The notes under the pieces: generated by a model | Seen by the model: only the letters and a program-made list of their open reading frames with translations | Told to the model about the DNA's origin: nothing | Database searches by the model: none | Position numbers and translations under genes: made by a program | Source: Asanoa ishikariensis | GTDB lineage: Bacteria; Actinomycetota; Actinomycetes; Mycobacteriales; Micromonosporaceae | DNA: 64,000 bases | Direction: 5' to 3' | NCBI RefSeq assembly: GCF_900107455.1 | Contig: NZ_FNQB01000004.1 | Location: 568,193-632,192, forward strand | Part shown: piece after piece, positions 16,855 through 26,065 of the stretch | Layout of the letters: the number at the start of each line of letters is the position of its first letter | How positions within the stretch are numbered: position 1 is the first letter of the stretch

Positions 16855-17637
16855 ATGACCGACGAGGGCGTCCCGCCGCCCCGCCCCCGCTGGTCACGGC
16901 GGGGCGCTTTGGCCGGTGCGGGCGTCGTCGCGCTGCTGGTCGTCACCGCCGTGGTCGCCTTCCAGGCCGGAGGCGGGGGAGAGGCCCGGCCGGGAGCCGC
17001 ACCGAGCCCGTCGCCCACCAGCAAACCGCCCCTGACCACCGCGCAGGTGTACGCCACGCTGGCGCCGTCCGTCGTCAGTGTCGAGGGCGCCGGCAACGGC
17101 ACCGGCGTGGTCGCCAACGCCGACGGGCTGGTGGTCACCGCGCTGCACGTGGTCGACGGCGCGAAGCGGATCGCGATCACGTTCGCGGACGGCACCGAGG
17201 TGCCGGCCACCCTCGCCGGCAGCGACCCCGAGAGCGACATCGCCCTGCTGATGCCGAACAGCCCGCCCGGCATCATCGTGCCGGCCGTGCTCGGCAACGC
17301 CGGCCGGCTCGTGGTCGGCGACGACGTCGTGGCCATCGGCAACCAGCTCGGTCTCGTGCACAGCACCACCGCCGGCGTCGTGTCCGGTTTGGAGCGGGCA
17401 GCGACGGGCACCGACGGCACCCGGCTGCGCGGGCTCATCCAGTTCGACGCCGCGGTCAACCCGGGCAGCTCCGGCGGCCCGCTGGTGAACACCCGGGGCG
17501 AGACCGTCGGCATCGTCGTCGCCCTGCTCAACCCGACCCCGGCCGGCACCTTCGTCGGTGTGGGCTTCGCCGTGCCGATCGGGGCCGCGCTCGGCGGCGG
17601 CTCCGACGGCACCGGACCACCCGGACCGATGCGATAG
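16855..17637 (+). CDS. Trypsin-like serine protease, HtrA-like without PDZ
   Basis: 260 residues: a cytoplasmic N-terminus, one membrane segment (about 16-36), a Pro/Ser-rich linker, and a DegP-like protease domain with H98 (VVTALHVV), D128 (PESDIALL) and S206 (NPGSSGGPL). No PDZ domain follows. It would be a membrane-anchored extracytoplasmic protease. It ends 8 bases before the MoxR gene, and so could be the first gene of the MoxR-DUF58-VWA operon; a quality-control or signalling role there is plausible. Confidence 0.9.
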   Translation: MTDEGVPPPRPRWSRRGALAGAGVVALLVVTAVVAFQAGGGGEARPGAAPSPSPTSKPPLTTAQVYATLAPSVVSVEGAGNGTGVVANADGLVVTALHVVDGAKRIAITFADGTEVPATLAGSDPESDIALLMPNSPPGIIVPAVLGNAGRLVVGDDVVAIGNQLGLVHSTTAGVVSGLERAATGTDGTRLRGLIQFDAAVNPGSSGGPLVNTRGETVGIVVALLNPTPAGTFVGVGFAVPIGAALGGGSDGTGPPGPMR

Positions 17638-17645
17638 GAGCGTGG

Positions 17646-18614
17646 ATGGACACCGAGCAGATCCTGTACGAGGTCAAGAAGACCATTGTCGGCCAGGACG
17701 CGCTGCTGGAACGGCTGCTGGTCGCCCTGCTGTCCCGCGGACACATCCTCGTCGAAGGCGTGCCGGGCCTGGCCAAGACCCTCGCCGTCAAGGCGCTCGC
17801 GGGAGCCATCGGCGGCCAGTTCCACCGGGTGCAGTTCACCCCCGACCTGGTGCCAGCGGACATCGTCGGCACCCGCGTCTACCACCAGCACAGCGGTGAG
17901 TTCCAGGTGTCGCTCGGTCCGGTGTTCACCAACCTGTTGCTCGCCGACGAGATCAACCGCGCACCGGCGAAGGTGCAGAGCGCGCTGCTCGAGGTGATGC
18001 AGGAGCAGCAGGTCACCATCGGCCGGGAGACCCACCGGGTGCCGCGCCCCTTCCTGGTGATGGCGACCCAGAACCCGATCGAGTCCGAGGGCACCTATCC
18101 GCTGCCGGAGGCCCAGGTCGACCGGTTCATGATGAAGGTCCTGGTCGGCTACCCCAGCCCGACCGAGGAGTTCGTCATCGTCGAGCGGGCGATCGCCGCG
18201 ACCGCCGTCGGCCAGGCCGTGTCCGACCCGGAGAAGCTGGTCGCGATGCAGGACCAGGTCGACCGGGTGTACGTGGACCCGGCGCTGATCGAGTACGCGG
18301 TGCGGCTGGCGAACACGACCCGGGACCCCGCCGCCGCCGGGCTCGGCGACCTGGCCCGCTATGTCAGCTTCGGTGCCAGCCCCCGCTCCTCGATCAACCT
18401 GATCCTGGCCGGGCGGGCGCTGGCCTTCATCCGTGGCCGCGACTACGTGGTGCCGGCCGACGTCACGGAGCTCGTCCTCGACGTGTTCCGGCACCGCCTG
18501 GTGCTCTCCTACGAGGCGCTGTCCGACGACGTGACCGCCGACCACGTCCTGACCACCGTGATGTCCGCCGTCCCGGTCCCCGAAGCGCCGTTGCAGCGGG
18601 CCGGACGCCCATGA
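17646..18614 (+). CDS. MoxR-family AAA+ ATPase
   Basis: 322 residues with Walker A GVPGLAKT, Walker B LLLADEINRA, the MoxR sensor region ATQNPIESEGTYPLPEAQVDRF and the C-terminal AAA_lid_2 region. The ATG at 17646 follows GGAG. MoxR proteins act as chaperones with VWA-domain partners, and here two such genes follow in the same operon. The stop overlaps the DUF58 gene start. Confidence 0.95.
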   Translation: MDTEQILYEVKKTIVGQDALLERLLVALLSRGHILVEGVPGLAKTLAVKALAGAIGGQFHRVQFTPDLVPADIVGTRVYHQHSGEFQVSLGPVFTNLLLADEINRAPAKVQSALLEVMQEQQVTIGRETHRVPRPFLVMATQNPIESEGTYPLPEAQVDRFMMKVLVGYPSPTEEFVIVERAIAATAVGQAVSDPEKLVAMQDQVDRVYVDPALIEYAVRLANTTRDPAAAGLGDLARYVSFGASPRSSINLILAGRALAFIRGRDYVVPADVTELVLDVFRHRLVLSYEALSDDVTADHVLTTVMSAVPVPEAPLQRAGRP

Positions 18615-19495
18615 GGAGTGCCCCGGACCGCCTCCTGCGCCGCCTCGAGTGGCGGGTCATCCGCCGGCTCGACGGCCGGTTGCAGGGCGCCTACCGCACG
18701 GCGTTCCGCGGCACCGGGATCGACTTCGACAGCCTGCGCGAGTACGCGCCCGACGACGACGTCCGGCACATCGACTGGAACGTCACCGCCCGGCTGGACC
18801 AGCCGCACGTCCGGCAGTACACGGAGGAGCGCGAGCTGACCGCCTGGCTGGTGCTCGACCAGTCGGCGTCCATGCGGTTCGGCGAGACCCCGCAGGGTAA
18901 GGACTCGATGCTCACCGACCTGGCCGTCTGCCTGGCCAGGCTGTTCACCCGGGGCGGCAACCGGGTCGGCGCGATCCTCTACGACAACCGGGCGCACCGG
19001 GTCGTCCCGCCGCGCACGGGCCGCGACCACGTGCTGCGGCTCACCGACCTGGTCACCGCGCCGACTGCCGACCGCGGCGGCGGCAGCACCGACCTGGCGG
19101 CGATGCTCCGGTTGGCCGCCGGCAGCGCCCGCCGCCGCTCCCTGGTGTTCGTGGTCTCGGACTTCATCGGCGAGGGCGACTGGGCCGGCGAGCTGACCCG
19201 GCTCGCGCTGCGCCACGAGGTGGTCGCGATCCGGGTGGTGCACCCGGCCGAGCTCGACCTGCCCGACCTGGGCCTCGTGCTGGTGGAGGACGCGGAGACC
19301 GGCGAGCAGCTCCTGGCCGACACCGGGGATCCCCTGTTCCGGGAACGGCTGCGGGCCGAGGTCGAGGCACGTGAGTCCATGGTGGACGAACGGATGGTCC
19401 GCACCGGCGTCGCCGCCCACCGGGTACGCACCGACGAGGACCTGGTCGAGGTGCTCGTCGAAATGGTCCGCCGGACCCGCCGCAGGCGCCGATGA
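18611..19495 (+). CDS. DUF58 domain protein
   Basis: 294 residues with the DUF58 signature (GIDFDSLREYAPDDDVRHID, then NVTARLDQPHVRQYTEE) and a VWA-like core with VLDQSASMRFG and GGSTDLAA. DUF58 proteins occur with MoxR ATPases and are thought to be their partners. The gene overlaps MoxR upstream and the VWA gene downstream by 4 bp each. Confidence 0.93.
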   Translation: MRSAPDRLLRRLEWRVIRRLDGRLQGAYRTAFRGTGIDFDSLREYAPDDDVRHIDWNVTARLDQPHVRQYTEERELTAWLVLDQSASMRFGETPQGKDSMLTDLAVCLARLFTRGGNRVGAILYDNRAHRVVPPRTGRDHVLRLTDLVTAPTADRGGGSTDLAAMLRLAAGSARRRSLVFVVSDFIGEGDWAGELTRLALRHEVVAIRVVHPAELDLPDLGLVLVEDAETGEQLLADTGDPLFRERLRAEVEARESMVDERMVRTGVAAHRVRTDEDLVEVLVEMVRRTRRRRR

Positions 19496-20448
19496 GCGTC
19501 CAGCATCCCGTGATGGTCGCGGTCGCCGTCCTGGTCGGCGCCGGCTGCGCGCTCGCGTTGTGGCGGCTGCACCGCGAACGGACCCGGGCGTACGCGGCCG
19601 CCGGAGTGACCGCCCAAGGTGGCCTCCGCCGCTACCTTCCGCCGCTGCTGTTCCTCACCGCTGTCGTCTTCCTGCTGCTCGCCGTCGCCCGTCCACAAGC
19701 CACACTCGGCGTCCCGCGTACCTCCGGGACCGTGATCCTGGCCTTCGACGTCTCCAACAGCATGGGCGCCGACGACATCGCGCCGAGCCGGCTGGCCGCC
19801 GCGCAGGCCGCCGCGACCGCCTTCGTCGAGGGGCAGCCCGACACGGTCGACATCGGCGTCGTCGCCTTCAGCCAGGGCGCGCTGACCACCCACCAGCCGG
19901 CCAACCGCCACGTCGAGACCGTCGAGGCGATCAAACGGCTGCGGGTCACCGGTGGCACCTCGCTCGGCCAGGCCATCCTCGGCTCGCTCACCGCGATCGC
20001 CGGCCGGCCCGTCGCCCTGCCGGAGCCACCGGCCCCGCCACCGGACATCGGCTACCACGCCGACGCGACCATCGTGCTGCTCACGGACGGCGAGGACACC
20101 GGTGGCCCGGACGCGTTGCAGGCCGCCGAGCTCGCCGCCAATGCCGGCGTGCACATCCAGACCATGGGCGTCGGCACGGTCGAGGGCGACACCGTCGACG
20201 TCGACGGTTACCAGATCTCGACGTCGTTGGACGAGGACCTGCTGTCCCAGATCGCCGCGACCACCAGCGGCGCCTACCACCGGGCCCAGGACGCCGGTGC
20301 GCTGGACGCCGCGTACCGCGACCTCGACCTGCGCACCACGATCGAGCCGCAGCCGATCGAGCTGACCGGTTCGATCGTCGTCCTGGCGCTGCTGCTGCTC
20401 GCGGCCGGCGCGCTGCTCACCATCCGCTGGTTCGGGCGGTTGCTCTGA
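19492..20448 (+). CDS. VWA-domain membrane protein, BatA-like (first)
   Basis: 318 residues with N-terminal membrane segments (about 7-25 and 45-65), a VWA domain with MIDAS motif (AFDVSNSMG, TGGTSLG, LLTDGED) and a C-terminal membrane segment (SIVVLALLLLAAGALLTI). This is the Bat/VWA partner expected of a MoxR operon. The start overlaps the DUF58 stop, and the stop overlaps the next VWA start by 1 bp. Confidence 0.93.
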   Translation: MSVQHPVMVAVAVLVGAGCALALWRLHRERTRAYAAAGVTAQGGLRRYLPPLLFLTAVVFLLLAVARPQATLGVPRTSGTVILAFDVSNSMGADDIAPSRLAAAQAAATAFVEGQPDTVDIGVVAFSQGALTTHQPANRHVETVEAIKRLRVTGGTSLGQAILGSLTAIAGRPVALPEPPAPPPDIGYHADATIVLLTDGEDTGGPDALQAAELAANAGVHIQTMGVGTVEGDTVDVDGYQISTSLDEDLLSQIAATTSGAYHRAQDAGALDAAYRDLDLRTTIEPQPIELTGSIVVLALLLLAAGALLTIRWFGRLL

Positions 20449-21533
20449 TGTCGCTGACCTGGCCCTTGGCCCTCGCCGCGCTGCTGGTCTTCCCGGCCCT
20501 GCTCGGCTATCGCTGGTGGACCCGCCGCCGCCGGCGCCGCGAGACGGTGCGGCTGCCCAGCATCGCGCTGGTCCGCGCCGCGTTGCCGGGCCGGTCGCGC
20601 TGGCGGCGCCGGATTCCACTGTGGCTGTTCGCGGCCGGCCTGGTCGTGCTCGCGACCGGCGCCGCCCGACCGCAGGCGTCGGTGCCGGTGCCGGCCAACT
20701 CGACCACCATCATGCTGGCGATCGACTCGTCCGGCTCGATGTGCTCGACCGACGTGCCACCCAACCGGCTCACCGCGGCACAGCAGGCGGCCAAGGAGTT
20801 CGTCGAGAGCCAGCCCGAAGGGGCCAGGATCGGCCTGGTCACCTTCTCCGGCAACGCCGGCCTGCTGGTCGAGCCGACCGAGAACAAGCAGGCGCTGACG
20901 GCCGCGATCGACGCCCTGCGCACGGCCCGGGGCACCGCGATCGGCCTGGCCATCCTCGCCTCCGTGGACGCGATCGCCGAGGTCAACGCCGACGTGCCGC
21001 CGACCGGCGTGGAACTGCCGGCCGACGGCGCGCCAGGTGACTTCCAGGCCGACACCATCGTCGTGCTGACCGACGGCCGCAACACCCAGGGCGTCGACCC
21101 GACCACCGCGGCGGAGCAGGCGGCGGCCCGTGGGCTGCGCGTCTACACGATCGGCTTCGGCACCACCCAGCCCTCGTCCATGGTGTGCAACCCCGCCCAG
21201 ATCAGCGGCGACGCGTCGATGTTCGGCGACAGCTCGCGCTTCGGCGGCGGCGGGTTCGGTGGCCGGCGCTACCAGAACATCGACGAGCCGACGCTGCGCG
21301 AGGTCGCCGACCTGACCGGCGGCGAGTACTACCAGGCGCAGGACGCGGCCGCGCTCAGCCGGGTCCTCCGCGACCTGCCCAGCAACATCGTGCTCCAGCG
21401 GCAGGACATGGAGCTCACCGGCTGGTTCGCGCTGGCCGGCGCCCTGCTCGTGCTCGCCGCCGTGGCGCTGGCCCAGTGGTGGGCGCGGCCCCCGGTCAGA
21501 ACGTCGACTTCGGCACCGGCTTCCCACCGTTGA
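20448..21533 (+). CDS. VWA-domain membrane protein, BatA-like (second)
   Basis: 361 residues: two N-terminal hydrophobic segments, a VWA domain with a complete MIDAS (AIDSSGSM, ARGTAIG, VLTDGRN), a Gly/Phe-rich insertion (FGGGGFGGRRYQN) and a C-terminal membrane segment (FALAGALLVLAAVALAQWW). It is a tandem paralogue of the preceding gene. The ATG overlaps the upstream stop, and the 3' end overlaps the convergent formamidase gene by 38 bp. Confidence 0.93.
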   Translation: MSLTWPLALAALLVFPALLGYRWWTRRRRRRETVRLPSIALVRAALPGRSRWRRRIPLWLFAAGLVVLATGAARPQASVPVPANSTTIMLAIDSSGSMCSTDVPPNRLTAAQQAAKEFVESQPEGARIGLVTFSGNAGLLVEPTENKQALTAAIDALRTARGTAIGLAILASVDAIAEVNADVPPTGVELPADGAPGDFQADTIVVLTDGRNTQGVDPTTAAEQAAARGLRVYTIGFGTTQPSSMVCNPAQISGDASMFGDSSRFGGGGFGGRRYQNIDEPTLREVADLTGGEYYQAQDAAALSRVLRDLPSNIVLQRQDMELTGWFALAGALLVLAAVALAQWWARPPVRTSTSAPASHR

Positions 21534-22749
21534 CCTTCGCCGGCCCGGACGCCGACGGGCGCACGTCGATGTCGAAGATCTCGGTCGGGAGGTAGACCGT
21601 GGCGCACGAGTTCGGGATGTCCACGACGCCGGAGAAGCGCCCCTCGATCGGTGCGGCGCCGAGGATCATGTACGCCTGCTCCCGGCTGTAGCCGAACTTC
21701 TCCAGGTAGTCGATCGCGTGCAGGCAGGCCCGCTGGAACGAGAGCTGCGAGTCCAGGTAGCGCTGCTCGCCGTCGAGCGTCACGGACACACCGGAGAACG
21801 CCAGCCACCGGCTGTACTGCGGGTTGTTGTTGCCGGGCAGGAAGATCGCGTTCTCGGCCACGCCGTACGTCGTCATCCCGCCCTTGATCACGTCGACGTG
21901 CAGGTCGATGAAGCCGCCCATCTCGATCGCGCCGCAGAAGGTGATCTCGCCGTCGCCCTGCGAGAAGTGCAGGTCGCCCACCGACAGGTTGGCGCCCGGC
22001 ACGAACACCGGGTAGAAGACGCGGGAGCCCTTGGTCAGGTTCTTGATGTCCTGGTTGCCGCCGTTCTCCCGGGGCGGCGCGGTGCGGGCGGCCTCGGCCG
22101 CGGCGTCGTCGAACGGGCTGCCGGTCAGCGAGCCGAGGATGGCGTCCTGCGGCAGCGGCGGCAGCGACAGCGGCGGCACCCGGTTCGGGTCGGTCTCGCG
22201 CAGCGCCGTCTCCCGCCGGTTCCACTTGCGCAGCAGCTCCATCGAGGGCGCGGTGCCCATCAGGCCCGGGTGCACCAGGCCGGTGAAGGAGACGCCGGGG
22301 ACGTGCCGGGAGGTGGCCACCTGGCCGCTGAAGTCCCAGATCGCCTTGTACGCGTCCGGGAACTGGTCGGTGAGGAACCCGCCGCCGTTCTGCTTGGCGA
22401 AGATGCCCGTGTAGCCCCAACCCTGCCCGGCCAGCGGCCCGGAGTCCTCCTGCGGGATCGGACCGACGTCCAGGATGTCCACCATCAACAGGTCGCCGGG
22501 CTCCGCGCCCTGCACCGCGAACGGACCGCTGAGCGCGTGCACGGTGGACAGTGGCGCGTCGCGTACGTCGTCGGCCGAGTCGTCGTTGTGGATGGCACCG
22601 TCGAACCATTCCCGGCAGTGCACCCGGAACGTGGCCCCGGGCTTGACGGTCGCCACCGGTGGAACGGCCGGGTGCCACCGGTTGTGGCCTACCTTCTCCT
22701 GGTCCTTGAACCGCTTCGTCGAGTCCAACCCAAAGATGACCTCGGGCAT
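21496..22749 (-). CDS. fmdA: Formamidase/acetamidase (FmdA)
   Basis: 417 residues from ATG 22747-22749, preceded by AAGGAG. It matches the FmdA_AmdA family throughout (MPEVIFGLDSTKRF, REWFDGAIHNDDSADDV, EPGDLLMVDILDVGPI, SFTGLVHPGLMGTAPS, EMGGFIDLHVDV). It hydrolyses formamide to formate and ammonia in the cytosol. The gene lies 58 bases downstream of fmdB, a common arrangement, and both are probably co-transcribed with the FAD monooxygenase upstream. Its 3' end overlaps the convergent VWA gene. Confidence 0.95.
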   Translation of the reverse strand: MPEVIFGLDSTKRFKDQEKVGHNRWHPAVPPVATVKPGATFRVHCREWFDGAIHNDDSADDVRDAPLSTVHALSGPFAVQGAEPGDLLMVDILDVGPIPQEDSGPLAGQGWGYTGIFAKQNGGGFLTDQFPDAYKAIWDFSGQVATSRHVPGVSFTGLVHPGLMGTAPSMELLRKWNRRETALRETDPNRVPPLSLPPLPQDAILGSLTGSPFDDAAAEAARTAPPRENGGNQDIKNLTKGSRVFYPVFVPGANLSVGDLHFSQGDGEITFCGAIEMGGFIDLHVDVIKGGMTTYGVAENAIFLPGNNNPQYSRWLAFSGVSVTLDGEQRYLDSQLSFQRACLHAIDYLEKFGYSREQAYMILGAAPIEGRFSGVVDIPNSCATVYLPTEIFDIDVRPSASGPAKVNGGKPVPKSTF

Positions 22750-22807
22750 GCCCACTCCTTTTGCCGCCGCGCCGCGCCCCCGTGGCGCGCGCCGTCCTGG
22801 GTCCCGG

Positions 22808-23077
22808 CTAGAGCCGTGGCAAGCCGCGCGGGACTACTGCCGGCGTGCGCCGCGTGCCGGGCAGCCGCGAGACCACCTGAGGCGCTTCGGCGCTGCGGCC
22901 GGCCCGATCGATGGCATCGGTCAGTGGGCGGGGCGTCCGGCCCAGGTGCGGCGCCGACCAGACCCGGCCGGCAGCGCCGGCGCACTGTGCACAGGGGACA
23001 CTCGCGGTGGCCGCGCCGAGCGGGATCCGCACCTCGAAGTCGCCGTCACTCGGGCAGCGGTAGACGTACGTCGCCAT
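22808..23077 (-). CDS. fmdB: FmdB-type zinc-ribbon protein
   Basis: 89 residues from ATG 23075-23077, preceded by GGGGAAGGAG. The N-terminus MATYVYRCPSDGDFEV is FmdB-like, followed by a VPCAQCAG metal-binding half-site. The first half-site is CPSD rather than CxxC, so one ligand is Asp or missing, a variant I believe is usual in formamidase-linked FmdB proteins. It is thought to regulate formamidase expression. It lies between the monooxygenase and fmdA. Confidence 0.9.
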   Translation of the reverse strand: MATYVYRCPSDGDFEVRIPLGAATASVPCAQCAGAAGRVWSAPHLGRTPRPLTDAIDRAGRSAEAPQVVSRLPGTRRTPAVVPRGLPRL

Positions 23078-23173
23078 CGCCGTCTCCTTCCCCCAGGGGA
23101 CGGGCTCCAGCATCGAACGCCGGCCGGGTCGGCCCCCGCAGGCGCGCGGCCGATGCACCCGATCGGGTGATGA

Positions 23174-24352
23174 TCAGTGCGGCGCGAGCGGGTCGAACCC
23201 GTAGAGCCAGTCGATGTCGGGGGACAGGCCGTACGTCGAGGCGATCGCGGCGTCGCGGGCCCGCTGCTCCGGCCCGTCCGGCAGGTGGAACCGGGTCGCG
23301 TTGCCGCGCGAGAGCTCCTGCACGCGGGCGGTGCGGTCGTGGCGGAGGAGCTCGTACCGGGCCAGTGCGGCGGGAACGTCGGCGCCCGCGTCGCGCAGGC
23401 ACGCGGCCAGCACCGCGGCGTCCTCGATCGCCTGCGCGGCGCCCTGCGCGCCGTACGGCAGCATCGGGTGACACGCGTCGCCGAGCAGCGTCACCGGGCC
23501 CTTGCTCCAGCGCGGGAACGGCAGGCGGTCGAACAGCGCCCACTTGAGGGGTGCGTCGAGCGCGTCGACCAGCGCCCGCACCACCGGGTCCCAGTCGGCG
23601 AACGCGGCGCGCAGTTCGGCCGGGTCGCCGTGGTCGGTCCACGACTCCCGGGTCCAGGTGTCCTCCTCGATCACGCAGACCACGTTGAGCAGCCGCCCGG
23701 CCGAGACGAAGTAGTGCACGCAGTGCCGGCCCGGTCCCATCCGGACGGTCGAGGTGTGCCCGACCGGCAGCCCGGCCACCCGGGATGCCGGGATCAGCCC
23801 GCGAAACGCCACGTGGCCGGTGAAGCGGGCGTCGCCGGTGCCGAGGATCGCTCGCCGGACGACGGAATGGATGCCGTCCGCACCAACCACCAGGTCGGCT
23901 CGCTCCCGCCGCCCACCGGCGAGACGCAACTCCACGTCGCGCTCGCCGGGCAGCACGTCGACGCAGCGGACGCCGACCTCGACGGGCACCGCCGCGGCCT
24001 GCACGGCTGAGGCCAGCACGGCGACCAGGTCGCCGCGGTGAACGTGCAGGTACGGCGCGCCGTAGGCGGACTCGACCGGGGCGCCCAGCGGCGTCGACGA
24101 GAGCACCCGCCCGTCGTCCCAGCGCCGGAACTCGAACGCGGTCGGCTCGACCGCGACGGCGCGCACCGCCGGCAGCACGCCCAGCGCCGCGAGCGCTCGG
24201 GTCGCGTTAGGTGCGAGCTGGATGCCGGCGCCGACGGTGCCGACCGCCGGTGCCTGCTCGAAGACCCGGACGTCGAGCCCGGCCCGGCGCAGCGCCAGCC
24301 CGGCCACCAACCCACCGATCCCGCCACCGACCACCGCCACCCGCACCGCCAT
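23174..24352 (-). CDS. FAD-dependent monooxygenase, salicylate-hydroxylase-like
   Basis: 392 residues with FAD-binding GGGIGGLVAGLALRRAG at the N-terminus, the VVGADGIHSVVRRAI (DG) motif near the middle and GDACHPMLPYGAQGAAQAIED toward the C-terminus. This is the class A flavoprotein aromatic hydroxylase family. It sits upstream of fmdB-fmdA on the same strand with a 96-base gap, so it may belong to the same unit; an aromatic or N-formyl compound is conceivable but not shown. Confidence 0.93.
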   Translation of the reverse strand: MAVRVAVVGGGIGGLVAGLALRRAGLDVRVFEQAPAVGTVGAGIQLAPNATRALAALGVLPAVRAVAVEPTAFEFRRWDDGRVLSSTPLGAPVESAYGAPYLHVHRGDLVAVLASAVQAAAVPVEVGVRCVDVLPGERDVELRLAGGRRERADLVVGADGIHSVVRRAILGTGDARFTGHVAFRGLIPASRVAGLPVGHTSTVRMGPGRHCVHYFVSAGRLLNVVCVIEEDTWTRESWTDHGDPAELRAAFADWDPVVRALVDALDAPLKWALFDRLPFPRWSKGPVTLLGDACHPMLPYGAQGAAQAIEDAAVLAACLRDAGADVPAALARYELLRHDRTARVQELSRGNATRFHLPDGPEQRARDAAIASTYGLSPDIDWLYGFDPLAPH

Positions 24353-24421
24353 CGGCCACCCCCGATCGCATCATCCCCGATCTATGCCGCTGCGGTCACC
24401 ACTACGTTCGGTTTACATTCA

Positions 24422-25975
24422 ATGACGATGCGTGCTCGCTGGTCAGATCTCGCGCTGGTTCCCTTGGTGTTCGGGGTGGCGTTGTTCGTCCGGCGGTACG
24501 CGCTCCACACGCCGCTGTGGCTCGACGAGCAGATGATCGCCCGCAACATCCGCGACCGTGACTTCGGCGAGCTGGTCGGCCGGCTCGGCAACAACCAGAG
24601 CGCGCCGCTGGGTTGGCTGTGGAGCCAGCGCGCGCTGGTCTCGTTGTTCGGCACCGACGAGTACGTGCTGCGGTTGCTCCCGTTGCTGGCCGCGATCGGC
24701 ACCCTGGTGCTGGCGTGGTGGGCCGGCCGCCGCTGGCTCGGCCCGGTCGGCGCGGTCGCGCTGGTCACGTCGGTCGCCACGAGCTCGGCCGCCATCCGGT
24801 ACGCGGCCGAGGTGAAGCAGTACTCCGACGACCTGTTCTGGACGATGCTGCTGCTGGTCGCGACGATGGTGCTGCTGGAGCGGCCACGCCCGGCCCTGCG
24901 GTCCTATGTGCTCTGGTGGTCGGTGGCCGCGGTGGCCTGCCTGTGCAGCATGGGCGCGATGCTCGCCACACCGGTGTGCGCGATGGTCGTCGTCGGCGCG
25001 GGCTGGCGGCGCGCGGGCCTGCGCGCAGTGGCGCCGTTCCTGATCTGGCTCGCCGCGTTCACCGTCCACTACCTGGCCTCCCTGCGCTACGTGGTCGGCA
25101 GCGACTACATGACGGCATTCTGGGGCCGGCGCGGCTACCCGCCGGCCGACGCGGGTCCGCGCGAGCTGGCCGGCTGGGCCTGGGACCGGCTCGTGGTGCT
25201 GGGTCGCGACCCGCTCGGCCTGTCGCCGCATGACCTCGAGCTCGTGTCGCACCTGTTCTGGCTGCTGGTCGTGCTCGGCTGCCTGGCCGCCGCGTGGCGC
25301 CGCCGCTCGTTCGGCGTGCTGCTGGCCGGTGTCGTGGTGTTCGGCTACGTGCTGGCCGTCGCCGAGATCGTCCCGCTCTACATGCGCATGGCCATCTGGA
25401 TCCTGCCCGCGGTGTACGTGGCGATCGGGTTCGCCGCCGACGCCGGCGCGCGGTTGGTCGTGGCGTCCGTCCGGGCACGGCGAGTCCACGCCGGCGGTCT
25501 GGCCGGCGCCGCCGCCGTGCTGTTGGTGGGCGCGCTGCTCGCTCCGCTGATCGTCGCCCGGGCCGGCCCGCAGCGGGTGGCCGCCTCCGACGAGCGCGCC
25601 GCGACCCGTTGGCTGGCCGGCCTGCACCGGCCGGGCGACCTGACGCTGGTGCTGTCGTCGAGCCGGCACACCGTCGGCTGGTACGCCGACTCCCTGCGCC
25701 CCAGGCAGGAACCGGTGTTCGCGCCACCACCGGCCGGAGCGCCCTGCACGGGCACCGAGTTGAGCGCGGTCGTCGACGGCTACCGGCGGGTGCTGATCTA
25801 CGGCAACCCGAAGCCGGGCCAGCCGACCAGGACCGGCGAGCAGTTGCGCGCCGACGCGGCGGCCGTCGGCACGGTGGTCGCGACGGGCTCCTACGGACCG
25901 GCGGTGATCGCGCTGGTCGTCGACGTGCGCCCGGCCGCGGAGCGCGCCCCGGCGGGTTGCTACCGGTTGCTTTAG
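24422..25975 (+). CDS. GT-C-fold membrane glycosyltransferase-like protein
   Basis: 517 residues with about ten membrane segments. The first periplasmic loop has a GT-C-type acidic motif in HTPLWLDEQMIARNI and a QSAPLGWLW segment, as in ArnT/PMT-like polyprenyl-phosphate-sugar-dependent transferases. A C-terminal extracytoplasmic region (about 390-517) follows. The ATG at 24422 is where membrane-protein similarity begins. It is divergent from the monooxygenase. The acceptor is unknown. The ECF sigma factor gene follows after a gap of about 90 bases. Confidence 0.8.
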   Translation: MTMRARWSDLALVPLVFGVALFVRRYALHTPLWLDEQMIARNIRDRDFGELVGRLGNNQSAPLGWLWSQRALVSLFGTDEYVLRLLPLLAAIGTLVLAWWAGRRWLGPVGAVALVTSVATSSAAIRYAAEVKQYSDDLFWTMLLLVATMVLLERPRPALRSYVLWWSVAAVACLCSMGAMLATPVCAMVVVGAGWRRAGLRAVAPFLIWLAAFTVHYLASLRYVVGSDYMTAFWGRRGYPPADAGPRELAGWAWDRLVVLGRDPLGLSPHDLELVSHLFWLLVVLGCLAAAWRRRSFGVLLAGVVVFGYVLAVAEIVPLYMRMAIWILPAVYVAIGFAADAGARLVVASVRARRVHAGGLAGAAAVLLVGALLAPLIVARAGPQRVAASDERAATRWLAGLHRPGDLTLVLSSSRHTVGWYADSLRPRQEPVFAPPPAGAPCTGTELSAVVDGYRRVLIYGNPKPGQPTRTGEQLRADAAAVGTVVATGSYGPAVIALVVDVRPAAERAPAGCYRLL

Positions 25976-26012
25976 CCGCGATTGATCCGTCCGTCCTCCG
26001 CGTGCGTACCCC

Positions 26013-26033
26013 CACGTGGTCACGTGTGGGAAC
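26013..26033 (+). promoter_or_regulatory. Possible promoter/operator region of the sigma-factor operon
   Basis: Two CACGTG palindromes (26013-26018 and 26021-26026) adjoin GGGAAC at 26028-26033, which resembles an ECF -35 element. No well-spaced -10 could be identified, so autoregulation by the downstream sigma factor is only a possibility. Confidence 0.25.
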
Positions 26034-26065
26034 CCACCGCCGGCCGGGTTCGAGGGAGGACTGGT

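Noticed and set aside
16665-18545. A 626-codon minus-strand open frame
   Set aside because: It is antisense to the HtrA-like protease and MoxR genes, which have complete catalytic motifs.
25982-26065. Upstream extension of the sigma-factor frame
   Set aside because: The strong ribosome-binding site before ATG 26066 and the promoter-like elements at 26013-26033 place the start later.
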